A stretch of DNA of 53,068 bases. Origin: an uncultured Eubacterium sp. Its GTDB lineage: Bacteria > Bacillota > Clostridia > Lachnospirales > Lachnospiraceae. The position numbers were made by a program, and so were the translations under genes. The notes beneath the pieces were generated by a model, which was not told where the DNA came from, did no database searches, and worked only from the letters and a program-made list of their open reading frames with translations. Below are positions 35,628-44,367 of the stretch, in pieces; position 1 is the stretch's first letter; each line of letters begins with the position of its first letter. The stretch covers positions 1-53,068 of the forward strand of contig CAJUDA010000023.1 of assembly GCA_910584875.1 (NCBI GenBank), given 5' to 3'.

Positions 35628-35656
35628 AGTATAATCGTTTTTTGCCTCTGATTCAA
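35628..35656 (-). promoter_or_regulatory. Promoter for the GT2-GtrA fusion gene
   Basis: On the minus strand TTGAAT (35651-35656) and TATACT (35628-35633) are 17 bases apart. Transcription should start near 35620, which favours the TTG start at 35592. Confidence 0.55.
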
Positions 35657-35664
35657 GTCTTTTG

Positions 35665-35694
35665 TTGCATGTTCCCCGGACATTGTGATACAAT
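35665..35694 (+). promoter_or_regulatory. Promoter for the GT2-LicD-CapD operon
   Basis: TTGCAT (35665-35670) and TACAAT (35689-35694) lie 18 bases apart, directly divergent from the previous promoter and about 20 bases before the GT2 start. Confidence 0.5.
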
Positions 35695-35716
35695 AGGCAG
35701 GAAAGGAATGGAAAAA

Positions 35717-36775
35717 ATGAATGTATCACTTTGTGTTGTGGCTTACAATGAAGAGAAGAGTCTGCCGGGACTTTTGAAGGATATTGAAGGGCAGACATAT
35801 TCTCATGACAGGATGGAAATTCTTTTGATCGACAGCTGTTCTGAAGACCGGACAAAGGAGATCATGCAGCAGTTTGCCAGAGAAAAGGGAAATGAATTTC
35901 TGGCTGTACGGGTTGTGGACAATCCGGGACGGATCCAGAGCTGTGGATGGAATGTGGCGATCACCCATTTTACCACAGAGGTGATCATCCGGGTGGATGC
36001 CCATAGTCATATACCGGAGCAGTTTGTTGAGAAAAATGTAGAAAATCTTGAGACGGGGGAGATGATCTCAGGAGGCGTCCGTCCGGTACTGGCGGAGCAG
36101 GAAACACCATGGGGCAGGACACTCCTTCTGGCGGAAGCGTCTATGTTTGGCAGCAGCGCATCCTCTTTCCGCAGAAAGGGAGAGCGGGCTTACGTGAAAT
36201 CTTTTTTTCACGGGGCATACCGGAGGGAAGTATTTGAGAGGGCAGGTGGATTTCGGGAAGACCTGGGACGGACCGAAGATAATGAGCTGCATTACCGCCT
36301 GCGGCAGTGCGGATACCGTCTGTGTATGTCGCCGGATATTATTTCATATCAGTATATCCGCCCGACACTGAGGAAGATGTGCCGCCAGAAATTTGGAAAC
36401 GGGTACTGGATTGGTCTGACATTAGGTGTGTGTCCGGGATGCCTTTCCCTGTATCATTTTGTGCCGGGAGCATTTGTCGGTGGGATTCTGCTGACTACTG
36501 TTCTGGCAGCGGCCGGGTTTCCCTGGCTGGCAGCGCTTATGTGGGGGGTATACGGACTGCTTGCTGTGGGCATGGCTTTGCTGGCGGTGAGGGGCGAAAC
36601 AAAAACCGGATACCAGTTTCTGCTTCCTGGTTTGTTTTTCCTGCTTCATGTCAGCTATGGAACAGGGACTCTTTTGGGGATTCTGAAGATGCCGTTCTGG
36701 TGCAGGGGACACAAATATTGCGGATCGGTAGAACGGGTAAAGGAGCAGATGAGGCATGGAACAGCGACTTCATAA
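35717..36775 (+). CDS. Glycosyltransferase family 2, ExoA-like
   Basis: The 352-residue protein has a GT2 domain with VVAYNEEKSLPGLL, IDSCSEDRT, VDNPGRIQSCGWN, the VDAH metal-binding motif and a GRTEDNELHYRLRQCG acceptor/base region. Three hydrophobic segments close it. This order matches succinoglycan ExoA-type beta-glycosyltransferases. The ATG at 35717 is preferred to 35708 because AAAGGA sits at better spacing. It probably extends the glycan repeat. It overlaps the next gene by 20 bases. Confidence 0.88.
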   Translation: MNVSLCVVAYNEEKSLPGLLKDIEGQTYSHDRMEILLIDSCSEDRTKEIMQQFAREKGNEFLAVRVVDNPGRIQSCGWNVAITHFTTEVIIRVDAHSHIPEQFVEKNVENLETGEMISGGVRPVLAEQETPWGRTLLLAEASMFGSSASSFRRKGERAYVKSFFHGAYRREVFERAGGFREDLGRTEDNELHYRLRQCGYRLCMSPDIISYQYIRPTLRKMCRQKFGNGYWIGLTLGVCPGCLSLYHFVPGAFVGGILLTTVLAAAGFPWLAALMWGVYGLLAVGMALLAVRGETKTGYQFLLPGLFFLLHVSYGTGTLLGILKMPFWCRGHKYCGSVERVKEQMRHGTATS

Positions 36776-37631
36776 CTATACGGATGAACAGTTGAAGGGG
36801 ATGCAGAGGGTAAATCTGGAGATGGCATCCGTTTTCTTTGATTTTTGTAAAGAAAAGAAGCTGACCGCATATCTGTGCGGCGGCGGATGTATCGGTTCGA
36901 GGCGTCATGGCGGTTTTGTCCCGTGGGATGATGACCTGGACTTTTTTATGCCGCGGGAGGATTATGAAACATTTGTTTCTGAATGGGAAGACTATGAGCC
37001 GGGAAGGGATCTGGCGCTGTCCGTCCAGAGCCGGGATTATACCGATCACAATCTTTTTGCCACCCTGCGGCACCGGAAGACGACTTATATTAAGCCATAT
37101 CAGCAGGATCTGGATATCGTGCACGGTGTACAGCTGGATATCCTGCCGCTGGACGGGTATCCGGATTCCCGGTGGCAGAGGAAAAAGCAGTGTATGTGGG
37201 CGATGGTATATTCTCTTTTCTGTGCCCAGACTGTGCCGGAGAACCACGGCGGGCTTATGGCACTGGGCAGCCGGATCCTGCTTGGTATTTTTTGTGGGAA
37301 AGGGATCCGCTATAAAATATGGTCTCTGGCAAAACGGAAGATGACCAGATACAAGATCGCGGACTGCCGGGGGATCACGGAACTTTGTTCCGGACCGGGC
37401 TATATGAAAAACTGGTATGATAAGGAATGGTTTGCCAGTTATCTGGAAGTGCCGTTTGAGGACCGGACGATGCCGGTCCCTGTCGGATACGATGCCTATC
37501 TGAGGACAGTATTTGGCGATTATATGGAACTGCCGCCGGAAGAGGCAAGAGTGGCTCATCACGACTGTGTCTATCTGGATCTGGATAAGCCGTATACCGA
37601 ATATAAAGGAATTTACTATGGCAGGAAGTGA
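36756..37631 (+). CDS. LicD-family phosphotransferase, first of a tandem pair
   Basis: LicD proteins transfer phosphocholine or a polyol/sugar phosphate from a CDP donor to surface glycans. This 291-residue protein shows the nucleotidyltransferase-fold signature CGGGCIGSRRHGGFVPWDDDLDFF, in which the paired Asp residues bind metal, followed by MPREDYE. LDILPLDGYP and the final PPEEARVAHHD block are also present in its neighbour. Because the locus makes CDP-glycerol and CDP-ribitol but shows no choline genes, a polyol-phosphate donor seems at least as likely as choline. It overlaps the GT2 gene, so translation is coupled. Confidence 0.9.
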   Translation: MEQRLHNYTDEQLKGMQRVNLEMASVFFDFCKEKKLTAYLCGGGCIGSRRHGGFVPWDDDLDFFMPREDYETFVSEWEDYEPGRDLALSVQSRDYTDHNLFATLRHRKTTYIKPYQQDLDIVHGVQLDILPLDGYPDSRWQRKKQCMWAMVYSLFCAQTVPENHGGLMALGSRILLGIFCGKGIRYKIWSLAKRKMTRYKIADCRGITELCSGPGYMKNWYDKEWFASYLEVPFEDRTMPVPVGYDAYLRTVFGDYMELPPEEARVAHHDCVYLDLDKPYTEYKGIYYGRK

Positions 37632-37637
37632 GGGAAT

Positions 37638-38528
37638 ATGGAACAAAAGGAAGAAATCGATCTAAAGCGGCTGCAGCAGAAGTGTCTGGAGATCACTCTG
37701 GTATTCAGGGATTTTTGTGAAAAACATGGTCTGCTCTTTTATCTGTGCGGCGGGGGGTGTATCGGGGCAGTCCGCCATAAGGGGTTTGTCCCATGGGATG
37801 ATGACCTGGATGTCTTCATGCCCCGGGAAGATTATGAAAAAATGTGCCGCCTGTGGGTACAGGAGATGGATCAGGACAAGTATCGTCTGAGCCGGTCCGG
37901 ACCGGAGAACTTTGAGCGGTCCCAGCTCACCGCCATCACAGATGAGGACACGACTTTCATCAAGGAACGTCAGGCAGATCTTGATGTGGCGCATGGAGTC
38001 CGGCTGGAGGTACTGCCGCTGGATGGCTGTCCGTCCGGGAGGTTCCGGCGCAAGTGCCAGCTGTTCTGGGGGCTGGTGTATCAGATTTATATCAATCAGG
38101 AACCGCCTACCAGCAAAGGGCGTATTCTGGAGTGGACCGGCCGGCTGATGCTGGCGCTGCGGCCCGGCTGGAAACGCCGATATAAGATGGCGATGTTTGC
38201 ACAGCGGAAAATGACGAAATATCCGATCGCGGAGTGTGATCATATCACGGAACTCTGTGTGAGGTACAATTATATGGTAAATGAGTACCCGAAGGAGATA
38301 TTCGCTTCGGCGGTTTATAAAGAATTTGAAGATGAGATGCTGCCTGTGCCTGTGGGATATGACGAATACCTGCGAATGGCGTTTGGCAATTATATGGAAC
38401 TGCCGCCCGAAGAGGCGCAGGTTCCTTCTCACGATGCAGTCTTTATAGATCTGGAGAATAGTTATAACGTATATCGGGGAGTCTATTATCCAAGACAGCG
38501 GGAAACAGGAGGATTATATGGATCGTAA
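37638..38528 (+). CDS. LicD-family phosphotransferase, second of a tandem pair
   Basis: This 296-residue protein parallels the preceding LicD along its whole length: GAVRHKGFVPWDDDLDVF with the metal-binding Asp residues, MPREDYE, LEVLPLDGCP, MTKYPIAECDHITELC and the C-terminal NYMELPPEEAQVPSHD. The two probably arose by tandem duplication and then diverged, perhaps for different acceptors or successive positions. It starts six bases after its neighbour and overlaps the CapD-like gene by 11 bases. Confidence 0.9.
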   Translation: MEQKEEIDLKRLQQKCLEITLVFRDFCEKHGLLFYLCGGGCIGAVRHKGFVPWDDDLDVFMPREDYEKMCRLWVQEMDQDKYRLSRSGPENFERSQLTAITDEDTTFIKERQADLDVAHGVRLEVLPLDGCPSGRFRRKCQLFWGLVYQIYINQEPPTSKGRILEWTGRLMLALRPGWKRRYKMAMFAQRKMTKYPIAECDHITELCVRYNYMVNEYPKEIFASAVYKEFEDEMLPVPVGYDEYLRMAFGNYMELPPEEAQVPSHDAVFIDLENSYNVYRGVYYPRQRETGGLYGS

Positions 38529-40506
38529 TAAGATGGTTAGAAAATATATTGAAAATGGACATATGTCGACACTTTACCGGGTTCTCCTGGTCATATGGGA
38601 TGCTGTCTGTATCAATGCCTGCTCCTATATGGCACTTTTTCTACGGTATGACCTGAATATGGGGCGGTTTTTGCGCAGTGGTATCACAGATGATTATCCA
38701 TTGGGTTATGTGGCGACGCTACAGGAACTCATGGTATTTAATACGGTCATGACCCTGGCGGTTTTTGCGCTCTTCCGGTTGTACAAAAGTCTCTGGCGCT
38801 ATGCCGGCATCAATGAAGTGCTGAGTATCGCCCTTGCCTGTGGAGTTTCCGGCGTCCTGCATTTTCTGACTGTGTTTGGGACATACCGCCGGATGCCGCG
38901 GTCCTATTTCCTGATCTATATGCTGCTATTGTTTATCCTGACGCTTGTGGTACGCTTTTCTTACCGGATCGTGCGTCTCATATACAAATCCAATATTCAT
39001 GGCAAAGGAATGCGCACGACACTGATCATCGGTGCCGGGGAGGCCTGTAATATCGTGATCCGTGAGCTGAAAATGAGTGATAACCTGGATAGTCATATCT
39101 GCGGCATCATTGATGACGACAAAGCAAAGCACGGGACATATATCCAGGGAATCCGGGTACTCGGGGGAAGGGATGAGATTGTCGCTGTCGCAGAAGAAAA
39201 TGAAGTGAATGAGATTATCGTTGCCATGCCAAGCGCTTCCCGGAAGCAGATCAGTGAGATACTGGAAATCTGCCAGCAGACGGAAAGCGATCTGAAAATC
39301 GTACCAGGTGTGTATCAGTTTGTAAACGGGGAAGCTGCCATAGAAAAGATAAGACCCGTCCAGATTGAAGACCTTTTGGGGCGGGAACCGGTGAATATCA
39401 ATCTGGATGCTGTGATTAACTATGTGAGGGACAAGGTGATCCTGGTGACGGGAGGAGGAGGTTCCATCGGCAGTGAGCTGTGCCGGCAGATCGCTGCCAA
39501 TCATCCCAAGATGCTGATCATTTTTGATATTTATGAAAATAATGCCTATGATATCCAGCAGGAACTCCGGCGCAGATATCCGTCCCTGCATCTGGAGGTG
39601 CTGATCGGCTCTGTGAGGAACAGCAGCCGGATCGACAAGATCTTTGCTGAATACCGGCCAGATATCGTCTATCATGCGGCAGCACATAAACATGTGCCGC
39701 TGATGGAGGACAGTCCCAATGAGGCAGTGAAAAATAATGTGTTTGGGACATATAAGACAGCACTGGCAGCAGACCGGTACGGCGCAAAGAAGTTTGTACT
39801 GATCTCCACGGATAAGGCGGTAAATCCTACCAATATCATGGGGGCGACCAAAAGAGTCTGTGAGATGATCGTGCAGGAACTGAATAAGCGGTCTGCGACA
39901 GATTATGTGGCAGTGCGTTTTGGTAATGTGCTGGGAAGCAACGGCAGTGTGATTCCGCTATTTAAAAAGCAGATCGAAGAGGGGGGACCGGTGACAGTAA
40001 CGGATAAGCGCATCATCCGTTATTTTATGACGATTCCGGAAGCAGTTTCCCTGGTGATCCAGGCAGGCGTCCTGGCAAAGGGAGGAGAAATCTTTGTCCT
40101 TGATATGGGAAATCCGGTGAAGATTGATGATCTGGCAAGAAAACTGATCAAGCTTTCGGGCTATGTACCAGATCGTGATATCAAGATCAAATATACCGGG
40201 CTCCGACCAGGAGAGAAGCTGTATGAGGAGATGCTGATGGATGAAGAGGGGCTGCAGAGTACGGAAAATTCGCTGATCCATATCGGCAAACCTCTTGTTT
40301 TTGACGGTGACGCCTTTCTGGAGCGGCTGAATGGACTCTATCAGGAGGCATATTCCGAGACGGAGGATATGAAAGAGCTGATCGCAGAGCTTGTACCTAC
40401 GTATCATATTAAAGAGGAGGACCGCGAGAGGGAGAGGCAGAAGATTGATGAAAAATACCATGAATATTACGAGGAAGAGCCGGAAGGACTGGATGGTGCG
40501 CAATGA
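38518..40506 (+). CDS. Membrane-bound UDP-N-acetylglucosamine 4,6-dehydratase (CapD/PglF/EpsC-like)
   Basis: The 662-residue protein has four N-terminal membrane helices (about residues 18-160), a CoA-binding-like Rossmann region, then an extended SDR domain. The cofactor loop VTGGGGSIGSELCRQI lies near residue 305. HAAAHKHVPLMEDSP, the ISTDKAVNPTNIMGATKR segment (a TDK-type active site as in PglF) and VRFGNVLGS follow. These enzymes convert UDP-GlcNAc to UDP-2-acetamido-2,6-dideoxy-4-keto-hexose. The matching aminotransferase and initiating transferase are at 10388 and 11607. A highly charged C-terminal tail is rich in Glu. Confidence 0.93.
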   Translation: MDRNKMVRKYIENGHMSTLYRVLLVIWDAVCINACSYMALFLRYDLNMGRFLRSGITDDYPLGYVATLQELMVFNTVMTLAVFALFRLYKSLWRYAGINEVLSIALACGVSGVLHFLTVFGTYRRMPRSYFLIYMLLLFILTLVVRFSYRIVRLIYKSNIHGKGMRTTLIIGAGEACNIVIRELKMSDNLDSHICGIIDDDKAKHGTYIQGIRVLGGRDEIVAVAEENEVNEIIVAMPSASRKQISEILEICQQTESDLKIVPGVYQFVNGEAAIEKIRPVQIEDLLGREPVNINLDAVINYVRDKVILVTGGGGSIGSELCRQIAANHPKMLIIFDIYENNAYDIQQELRRRYPSLHLEVLIGSVRNSSRIDKIFAEYRPDIVYHAAAHKHVPLMEDSPNEAVKNNVFGTYKTALAADRYGAKKFVLISTDKAVNPTNIMGATKRVCEMIVQELNKRSATDYVAVRFGNVLGSNGSVIPLFKKQIEEGGPVTVTDKRIIRYFMTIPEAVSLVIQAGVLAKGGEIFVLDMGNPVKIDDLARKLIKLSGYVPDRDIKIKYTGLRPGEKLYEEMLMDEEGLQSTENSLIHIGKPLVFDGDAFLERLNGLYQEAYSETEDMKELIAELVPTYHIKEEDRERERQKIDEKYHEYYEEEPEGLDGAQ

Positions 40507-41474
40507 CAGGATTTACCAGTGATCACTACCTGTCAAGGGAGACGACAGTCTCTGTAAACGGGTTATTTATAATAATCGTATTTTTCAGCCATATACAGTC
40601 CTATATTGCGCTTCCCCCTGCCGTGCATGGTGTGACATCCGGGCTGGGGCAGCTGATGGTGGCTATGTTTCTTTTTTATTCTGGTTATGGCGTTGGGCAT
40701 TCTGTCCGGCAGAAAGGGATGCCTTATGTCCACACGATGCCGGTGAAACGGATCGGCAAAGTATCAGCAGGTTTTATTCCGGCAGTGCTGCTGTATGCGG
40801 TACTGGATCTTGCCTGCGGGATTCCGTTTACGGCAAAGGAATTTTTCCTCTCACTGACTGCGTGGGAAAATCTGGGTAATAGTAACTGGTACATCTTTGT
40901 GATCCTCTGTCTGTACTTAATCACCTGGCTTGCCTGTGAGATCAGTGGGAGATGGATGTCGGAGAAAAACTGGGAGACGTGTTCTTTTATTATCCTGTGC
41001 TTTTTGGGGATCCTTCTGTTTTTCTTCCTTCATGAGACAAAAGAAAGCTGGTGGTACAATACGATGTCCGCCTACTTTCTTGGGTATTTTGTATCTTTTA
41101 CGAAAGATAAGTGGGATGCGGTTTTCAGCGTCCGGGGGATGTGGCTGGCAGCTGCCATGCTGTCACTGGCTGCTGTGATCTGGCTCCGGCCCCTGTCCCG
41201 ACATGCCTCTTTGTATCTTGTCATGACCGTGATGTACTGCATCCTGATCCTGAGTTTGACAAAAAAAGTACCGGTATATCATCCGGTACTTTACTGGCTG
41301 GGCAGCCATTTGTTTGAAATCTATATTCTGATGAGGATCCCCATGATCCTGCTCTTGTACATCCCCGTGGTATGGGTGAGGGAACCTGTTATTTATACAG
41401 GTATAAGTGCCGTGGTAACCATGGTATTCGCCTGGCTCTATCATGAGTTTTTGGCATCCCGTCTGGCACGGTAA
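40503..41474 (+). CDS. Membrane acyltransferase (Acyltransferase_3-like)
   Basis: The 323-residue protein starts inside the stop of the dehydratase gene (ATGA). It has about nine hydrophobic segments. The first carries VNGLFIIIVFFSHIQSY, with the His expected in this family, and FLFYSGYGVGHSV is the typical second-helix motif. SNWYIFVILCLYL resembles the NWY segment of other members. It most likely acylates the glycan outside the membrane. The gene end overlaps the convergent typA gene by 34 bases. The N-terminal Asp-Arg signature of OafA proteins is not clear, so the family call is slightly less secure than for the two members in the AT-rich block. Confidence 0.78.
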   Translation: MTGFTSDHYLSRETTVSVNGLFIIIVFFSHIQSYIALPPAVHGVTSGLGQLMVAMFLFYSGYGVGHSVRQKGMPYVHTMPVKRIGKVSAGFIPAVLLYAVLDLACGIPFTAKEFFLSLTAWENLGNSNWYIFVILCLYLITWLACEISGRWMSEKNWETCSFIILCFLGILLFFFLHETKESWWYNTMSAYFLGYFVSFTKDKWDAVFSVRGMWLAAAMLSLAAVIWLRPLSRHASLYLVMTVMYCILILSLTKKVPVYHPVLYWLGSHLFEIYILMRIPMILLLYIPVVWVREPVIYTGISAVVTMVFAWLYHEFLASRLAR

Positions 41475-43279
41475 CGCTCTGTCCCGTCCAGTATCTTTTT
41501 GCGGATGCGCAGGCTTTCCGGCGTCACTTCCAGAAGTTCATCGGTATCAATATAATCCAGTGCCTGTTCGAGACTCAGTTCTTTTTTTGGCGTCAGGCGG
41601 AGTGCTTCGTCTGCGCCGGAGGAACGGGTGTTGGTCAGGTTCTTTTTTTTGCAGACATTGACTTCAATGTCGTCGGATTTGGCATGCTCTCCCACGATCA
41701 TGCCGCCGTATACTTTTTCACCGGGACCGACAAACAGGGTGCCCCGTTCCTGGGCGTTGAACAGACCATAGGTGATGGTCTCGCCTGCTTCAAAGGCGAT
41801 CAGGGAACCCTGTTTGCGGTAAGGGATCTCGCCCCTGAACGGACCATAACCGTCAAATTCCGTATTGATCACGCCGTTTCCTTTGGTGTCCGTCATAAAT
41901 TCACCGCGGTAGCCGATAAGACCACGGGAGGGAATGATAAACTCAAGCCTTGTGGTGCCGGCGTTCAGCGGAGTCATGTTCTGGAGTTCTCCCTTGCGCT
42001 GGCTGAGACGGTCAATGACATTGCCGGTGAATTCGTCCGGTACATCGACATAGGCGCGTTCCATTGGTTCAAGCTTTTTGCCATTTTCGTCTTCTTTGTA
42101 AAGGACTTCTGCTTTGCTCACGGCAAATTCATATCCTTCACGCCGCATATTTTCGATCAGCACAGACAGGTGGAGCTCCCCTCTGCCGGATACTTTATAG
42201 GCTTCTGTGGTGTCAGTATCCTCTACCCGCAGCGATACATCGGTATTCAGCATCCGGTAGAGCCGGTCTCTCAGATGGCGGGAGGTCACATATTTGCCCT
42301 CCTGCCCGGCAAGGGGACTGTCGTTTACCATGAAATGCATGGCGATGGTAGGTTCTGAAATTTTCTGGAAGGGAATTGCCTGAGGATGCTCCGGGCTGCA
42401 CAGGGTATCTCCGATGTGGATATCCGAGATACCGGAAATGGCGACGATAGAACCGATTCCTGCGCTTTCGACTTCAATGCGGTTCAGACCTTCAAATTCA
42501 TAAAGCTTGGAAATTTTCACCTTATCACATTTTTCGGGGTCATGATGATTGACGATAACGGCTTCCTGACCGACCCGGATCGTGCCGTTGTCAACTTTGC
42601 CGATACCGATGCGCCCGACATATTCATTGTAGTCGATCGTACTGATCAGTACCTGGGTATCTGCCTCCGGGTCGCCTTCCGGCGCAGGGATATAGTCGAC
42701 GATCGCATCAAACAGAGGCTTCATATCCGTACCTTCGCCGGAAAGATCTGTCTTTGCGAAACCGCCTTTGGCAGAGGCAAAGATAAAAGGACAATCCAGC
42801 TGTGATTCATCTGCATCGAGATCGATGAAAAGCTCCAGGATTTCATCGACGACTTCATCCGGTCTTGCTTCCGGGCGGTCGATCTTGTTGACACAGACGA
42901 CGACCGGAAGTGACAGCTCCAGCGCTTTTTTCAGGACAAATTTGGTCTGGGGCATGGCACCCTCAAAAGCATCCACGACAAGGATGACGCCGTTGACCAT
43001 TTTCAGCACGCGCTCTACTTCACCGCCGAAATCAGCATGTCCCGGAGTGTCGATGATATTGATCTTTGTATTATGATAAGTGATCGCTGTATTTTTGGAT
43101 AAGATCGTGATACCGCGTTCCCGTTCGATCTCATTGGAATCCATGACACGCTCTGCAACTTCCTGGTTTTCCCGGAATACACCGCTTTGTTTGAGCAGCT
43201 CATCCACCAGAGTCGTCTTACCGTGGTCGACATGGGCGATAATAGCAATATTGCGGATATTTTCCTGTTTTGTTTTCAT
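41441..43279 (-). CDS. typA: Ribosome-associated translational GTPase TypA/BipA
   Basis: TypA (BipA) is an EF-G-like GTPase that assists ribosome assembly and translation under stress and cold. At 612 residues it is full length. The G motifs are intact: AHVDHGKTT (residues 15-23), DTPGHADFGGEVERV and NKIDRPEA. The C-terminal BipA-specific part includes LIGYRGEFMTDTKGNG and FNAQERGTLFVGPGEKVYGG. A GGGAGG site precedes the ATG. It is a housekeeping gene and marks the end of the polymer region. Its 3' end overlaps the convergent acyltransferase gene. Confidence 0.98.
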   Translation of the reverse strand: MKTKQENIRNIAIIAHVDHGKTTLVDELLKQSGVFRENQEVAERVMDSNEIERERGITILSKNTAITYHNTKINIIDTPGHADFGGEVERVLKMVNGVILVVDAFEGAMPQTKFVLKKALELSLPVVVCVNKIDRPEARPDEVVDEILELFIDLDADESQLDCPFIFASAKGGFAKTDLSGEGTDMKPLFDAIVDYIPAPEGDPEADTQVLISTIDYNEYVGRIGIGKVDNGTIRVGQEAVIVNHHDPEKCDKVKISKLYEFEGLNRIEVESAGIGSIVAISGISDIHIGDTLCSPEHPQAIPFQKISEPTIAMHFMVNDSPLAGQEGKYVTSRHLRDRLYRMLNTDVSLRVEDTDTTEAYKVSGRGELHLSVLIENMRREGYEFAVSKAEVLYKEDENGKKLEPMERAYVDVPDEFTGNVIDRLSQRKGELQNMTPLNAGTTRLEFIIPSRGLIGYRGEFMTDTKGNGVINTEFDGYGPFRGEIPYRKQGSLIAFEAGETITYGLFNAQERGTLFVGPGEKVYGGMIVGEHAKSDDIEVNVCKKKNLTNTRSSGADEALRLTPKKELSLEQALDYIDTDELLEVTPESLRIRKKILDGTERYRARRDAKNS

Positions 43280-43346
43280 ATATAACCTCCCAATATTAAA
43301 CCGGACGGACGGTATCTGCCCGGTTGGATTTCAAACACAAATGTAG

Positions 43347-43375
43347 ATTATAGCACGAAGAATAAAAAGTTGCAA
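43347..43375 (-). promoter_or_regulatory. Promoter for typA
   Basis: On the minus strand TTGCAA (43370-43375) and TATAAT (43347-43352) are 17 bases apart. The leader of about 60 bases contains an AACCGG...CCGGTT inverted repeat that could fold just upstream of the GGGAGG ribosome site. Confidence 0.8.
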
Positions 43376-43400
43376 GAACACGTTGGATTATCAAAAGCAT

Positions 43401-43440
43401 AAAAACAACACCACCCGGCATACGGGTGGCGTCATTGTTT
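43401..43440. terminator. Intrinsic terminator after the phosphoribosyltransferase-like gene
   Basis: CCACCCG and CGGGTGG form a stem with a five-base loop (43411-43429). On the minus strand it is followed by TGTTGTTTTT, suitable to end the gene at 43453. A T5 run also follows on the plus strand. Confidence 0.85.
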
Positions 43441-43452
43441 TTCTTTTCTGGT

Positions 43453-44097
43453 TTACAGCTCGGAATATCCAAATCCGTTTACGATGGCGTCGATCTTTTC
43501 TTTGTTCTGGCAGTGTGGACATTCTTCAGGACTGAAGGTCTGGTAATCCGGCAGATCGTTGGCGCCAAAAATGTGGTGGACCGGTTCTCCATAGATTTCT
43601 TCGGCAGCGCTGAAGATGGCGGAGATGCCCTGGATGATACCGCCATAATAACGGATGCACTCCAGACTTCTGGCGATCGTGCGGCCGGTAGTGGCGGATG
43701 CCAGCAGCAGAAGGATGTTTTTGCCACGGACCATTGGCTGCAGATTGTCACGGAAGATCATCTGGCCGTTGCTGTCAAATTCAGGAGTGATAACATACAA
43801 TGTGTTGTGCAGGTTTAATGACATGATACCGTTTTTGGTCAGTTCCTCGGCAAGACAGGAGCCAATCATCTCACAGCCGTCCATACAGATGATCGTATCA
43901 ACAGGCTTGCTGTACTGGTACTCCGCAGCCATCGTCCGCGCTACTTCCATTGCCTCTGAGTGCCGCACCTTCAATGTAGTCATGTCCATATAAAAATTGA
44001 TATGTGAATGAGTTGTGACAAAGTGACCGGGTACTACTTTGAGATTGATTTTTTTGTTTACCTTGGAAGGTATTTTGTATTCACGATCCAGTAACAT
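43453..44097 (-). CDS. Divergent phosphoribosyltransferase-like protein with CxxC tail
   Basis: The 214-residue protein has the central fold of a type I phosphoribosyltransferase. The region NILLLLASATTGRTIARSL aligns with the PRPP loop, whose normal form has two acidic residues before TTG. Here these are Ala-Ser (residues 133-134), so standard PRTase catalysis may be lost. The C-terminus has CPHC, perhaps a half zinc site. The ATG at 44097 behind AGGGGG is chosen over an upstream in-frame ATG at 44202. Such proteins are often annotated as orotate phosphoribosyltransferase; I would not assign that activity. A regulatory ligand-binding role is possible. Confidence 0.72.
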   Translation of the reverse strand: MLLDREYKIPSKVNKKINLKVVPGHFVTTHSHINFYMDMTTLKVRHSEAMEVARTMAAEYQYSKPVDTIICMDGCEMIGSCLAEELTKNGIMSLNLHNTLYVITPEFDSNGQMIFRDNLQPMVRGKNILLLLASATTGRTIARSLECIRYYGGIIQGISAIFSAAEEIYGEPVHHIFGANDLPDYQTFSPEECPHCQNKEKIDAIVNGFGYSEL

Positions 44098-44195
44098 AAT
44101 GCTACCCCCTTTAAAAAAGTTAATAAATATCTGCTTCTGCGTATAGTTTACCATATTTTTCCCGGGACGCATAGCATTTTTTCGTAAAGTCTGAC

Positions 44196-44224
44196 TTGCC
44201 ATATCAGGCAGGATTGAGTATAAT
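44196..44224 (+). promoter_or_regulatory. Promoter for the large BIG2 protein gene
   Basis: TTGCCA (44196-44201) and TATAAT (44219-44224) lie 17 bases apart, leaving a leader of about 140 bases. The leader contains a small inverted repeat, GACAA-AAAA-TTGTC, near 44249-44262. Confidence 0.7.
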
Positions 44225-44367
44225 GGAATATGGATTTACCATGTAATTGACAAAAAATTGTCTTATCATGGGAGATAAACAGGACGATATATACTATATA
44301 TTGTAACAAAAAAAGATACATACGGCAAATGGTGCATAATGAAATATAAAGGAAAGGTAGGATAGTC

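Noticed and set aside
36651..37646. Minus-strand open frame of 331 codons
   Set aside because: Antisense to the ExoA-like and first LicD genes, both with complete motifs; no ribosome site seen.
37662..38432. Minus-strand open frame of 256 codons
   Set aside because: Antisense to the second LicD gene; same kind of shadow as in the first LicD gene.
38926..39693. Minus-strand open frame of 255 codons
   Set aside because: Antisense to the CapD-like dehydratase.
41684..42358. Plus-strand open frame of 224 codons
   Set aside because: Antisense to typA, whose G motifs are intact.
44225..44367. Riboswitch in the leader of the BIG2 gene
   Set aside because: Only a five-base-pair inverted repeat is visible; no conserved riboswitch core was recognised.
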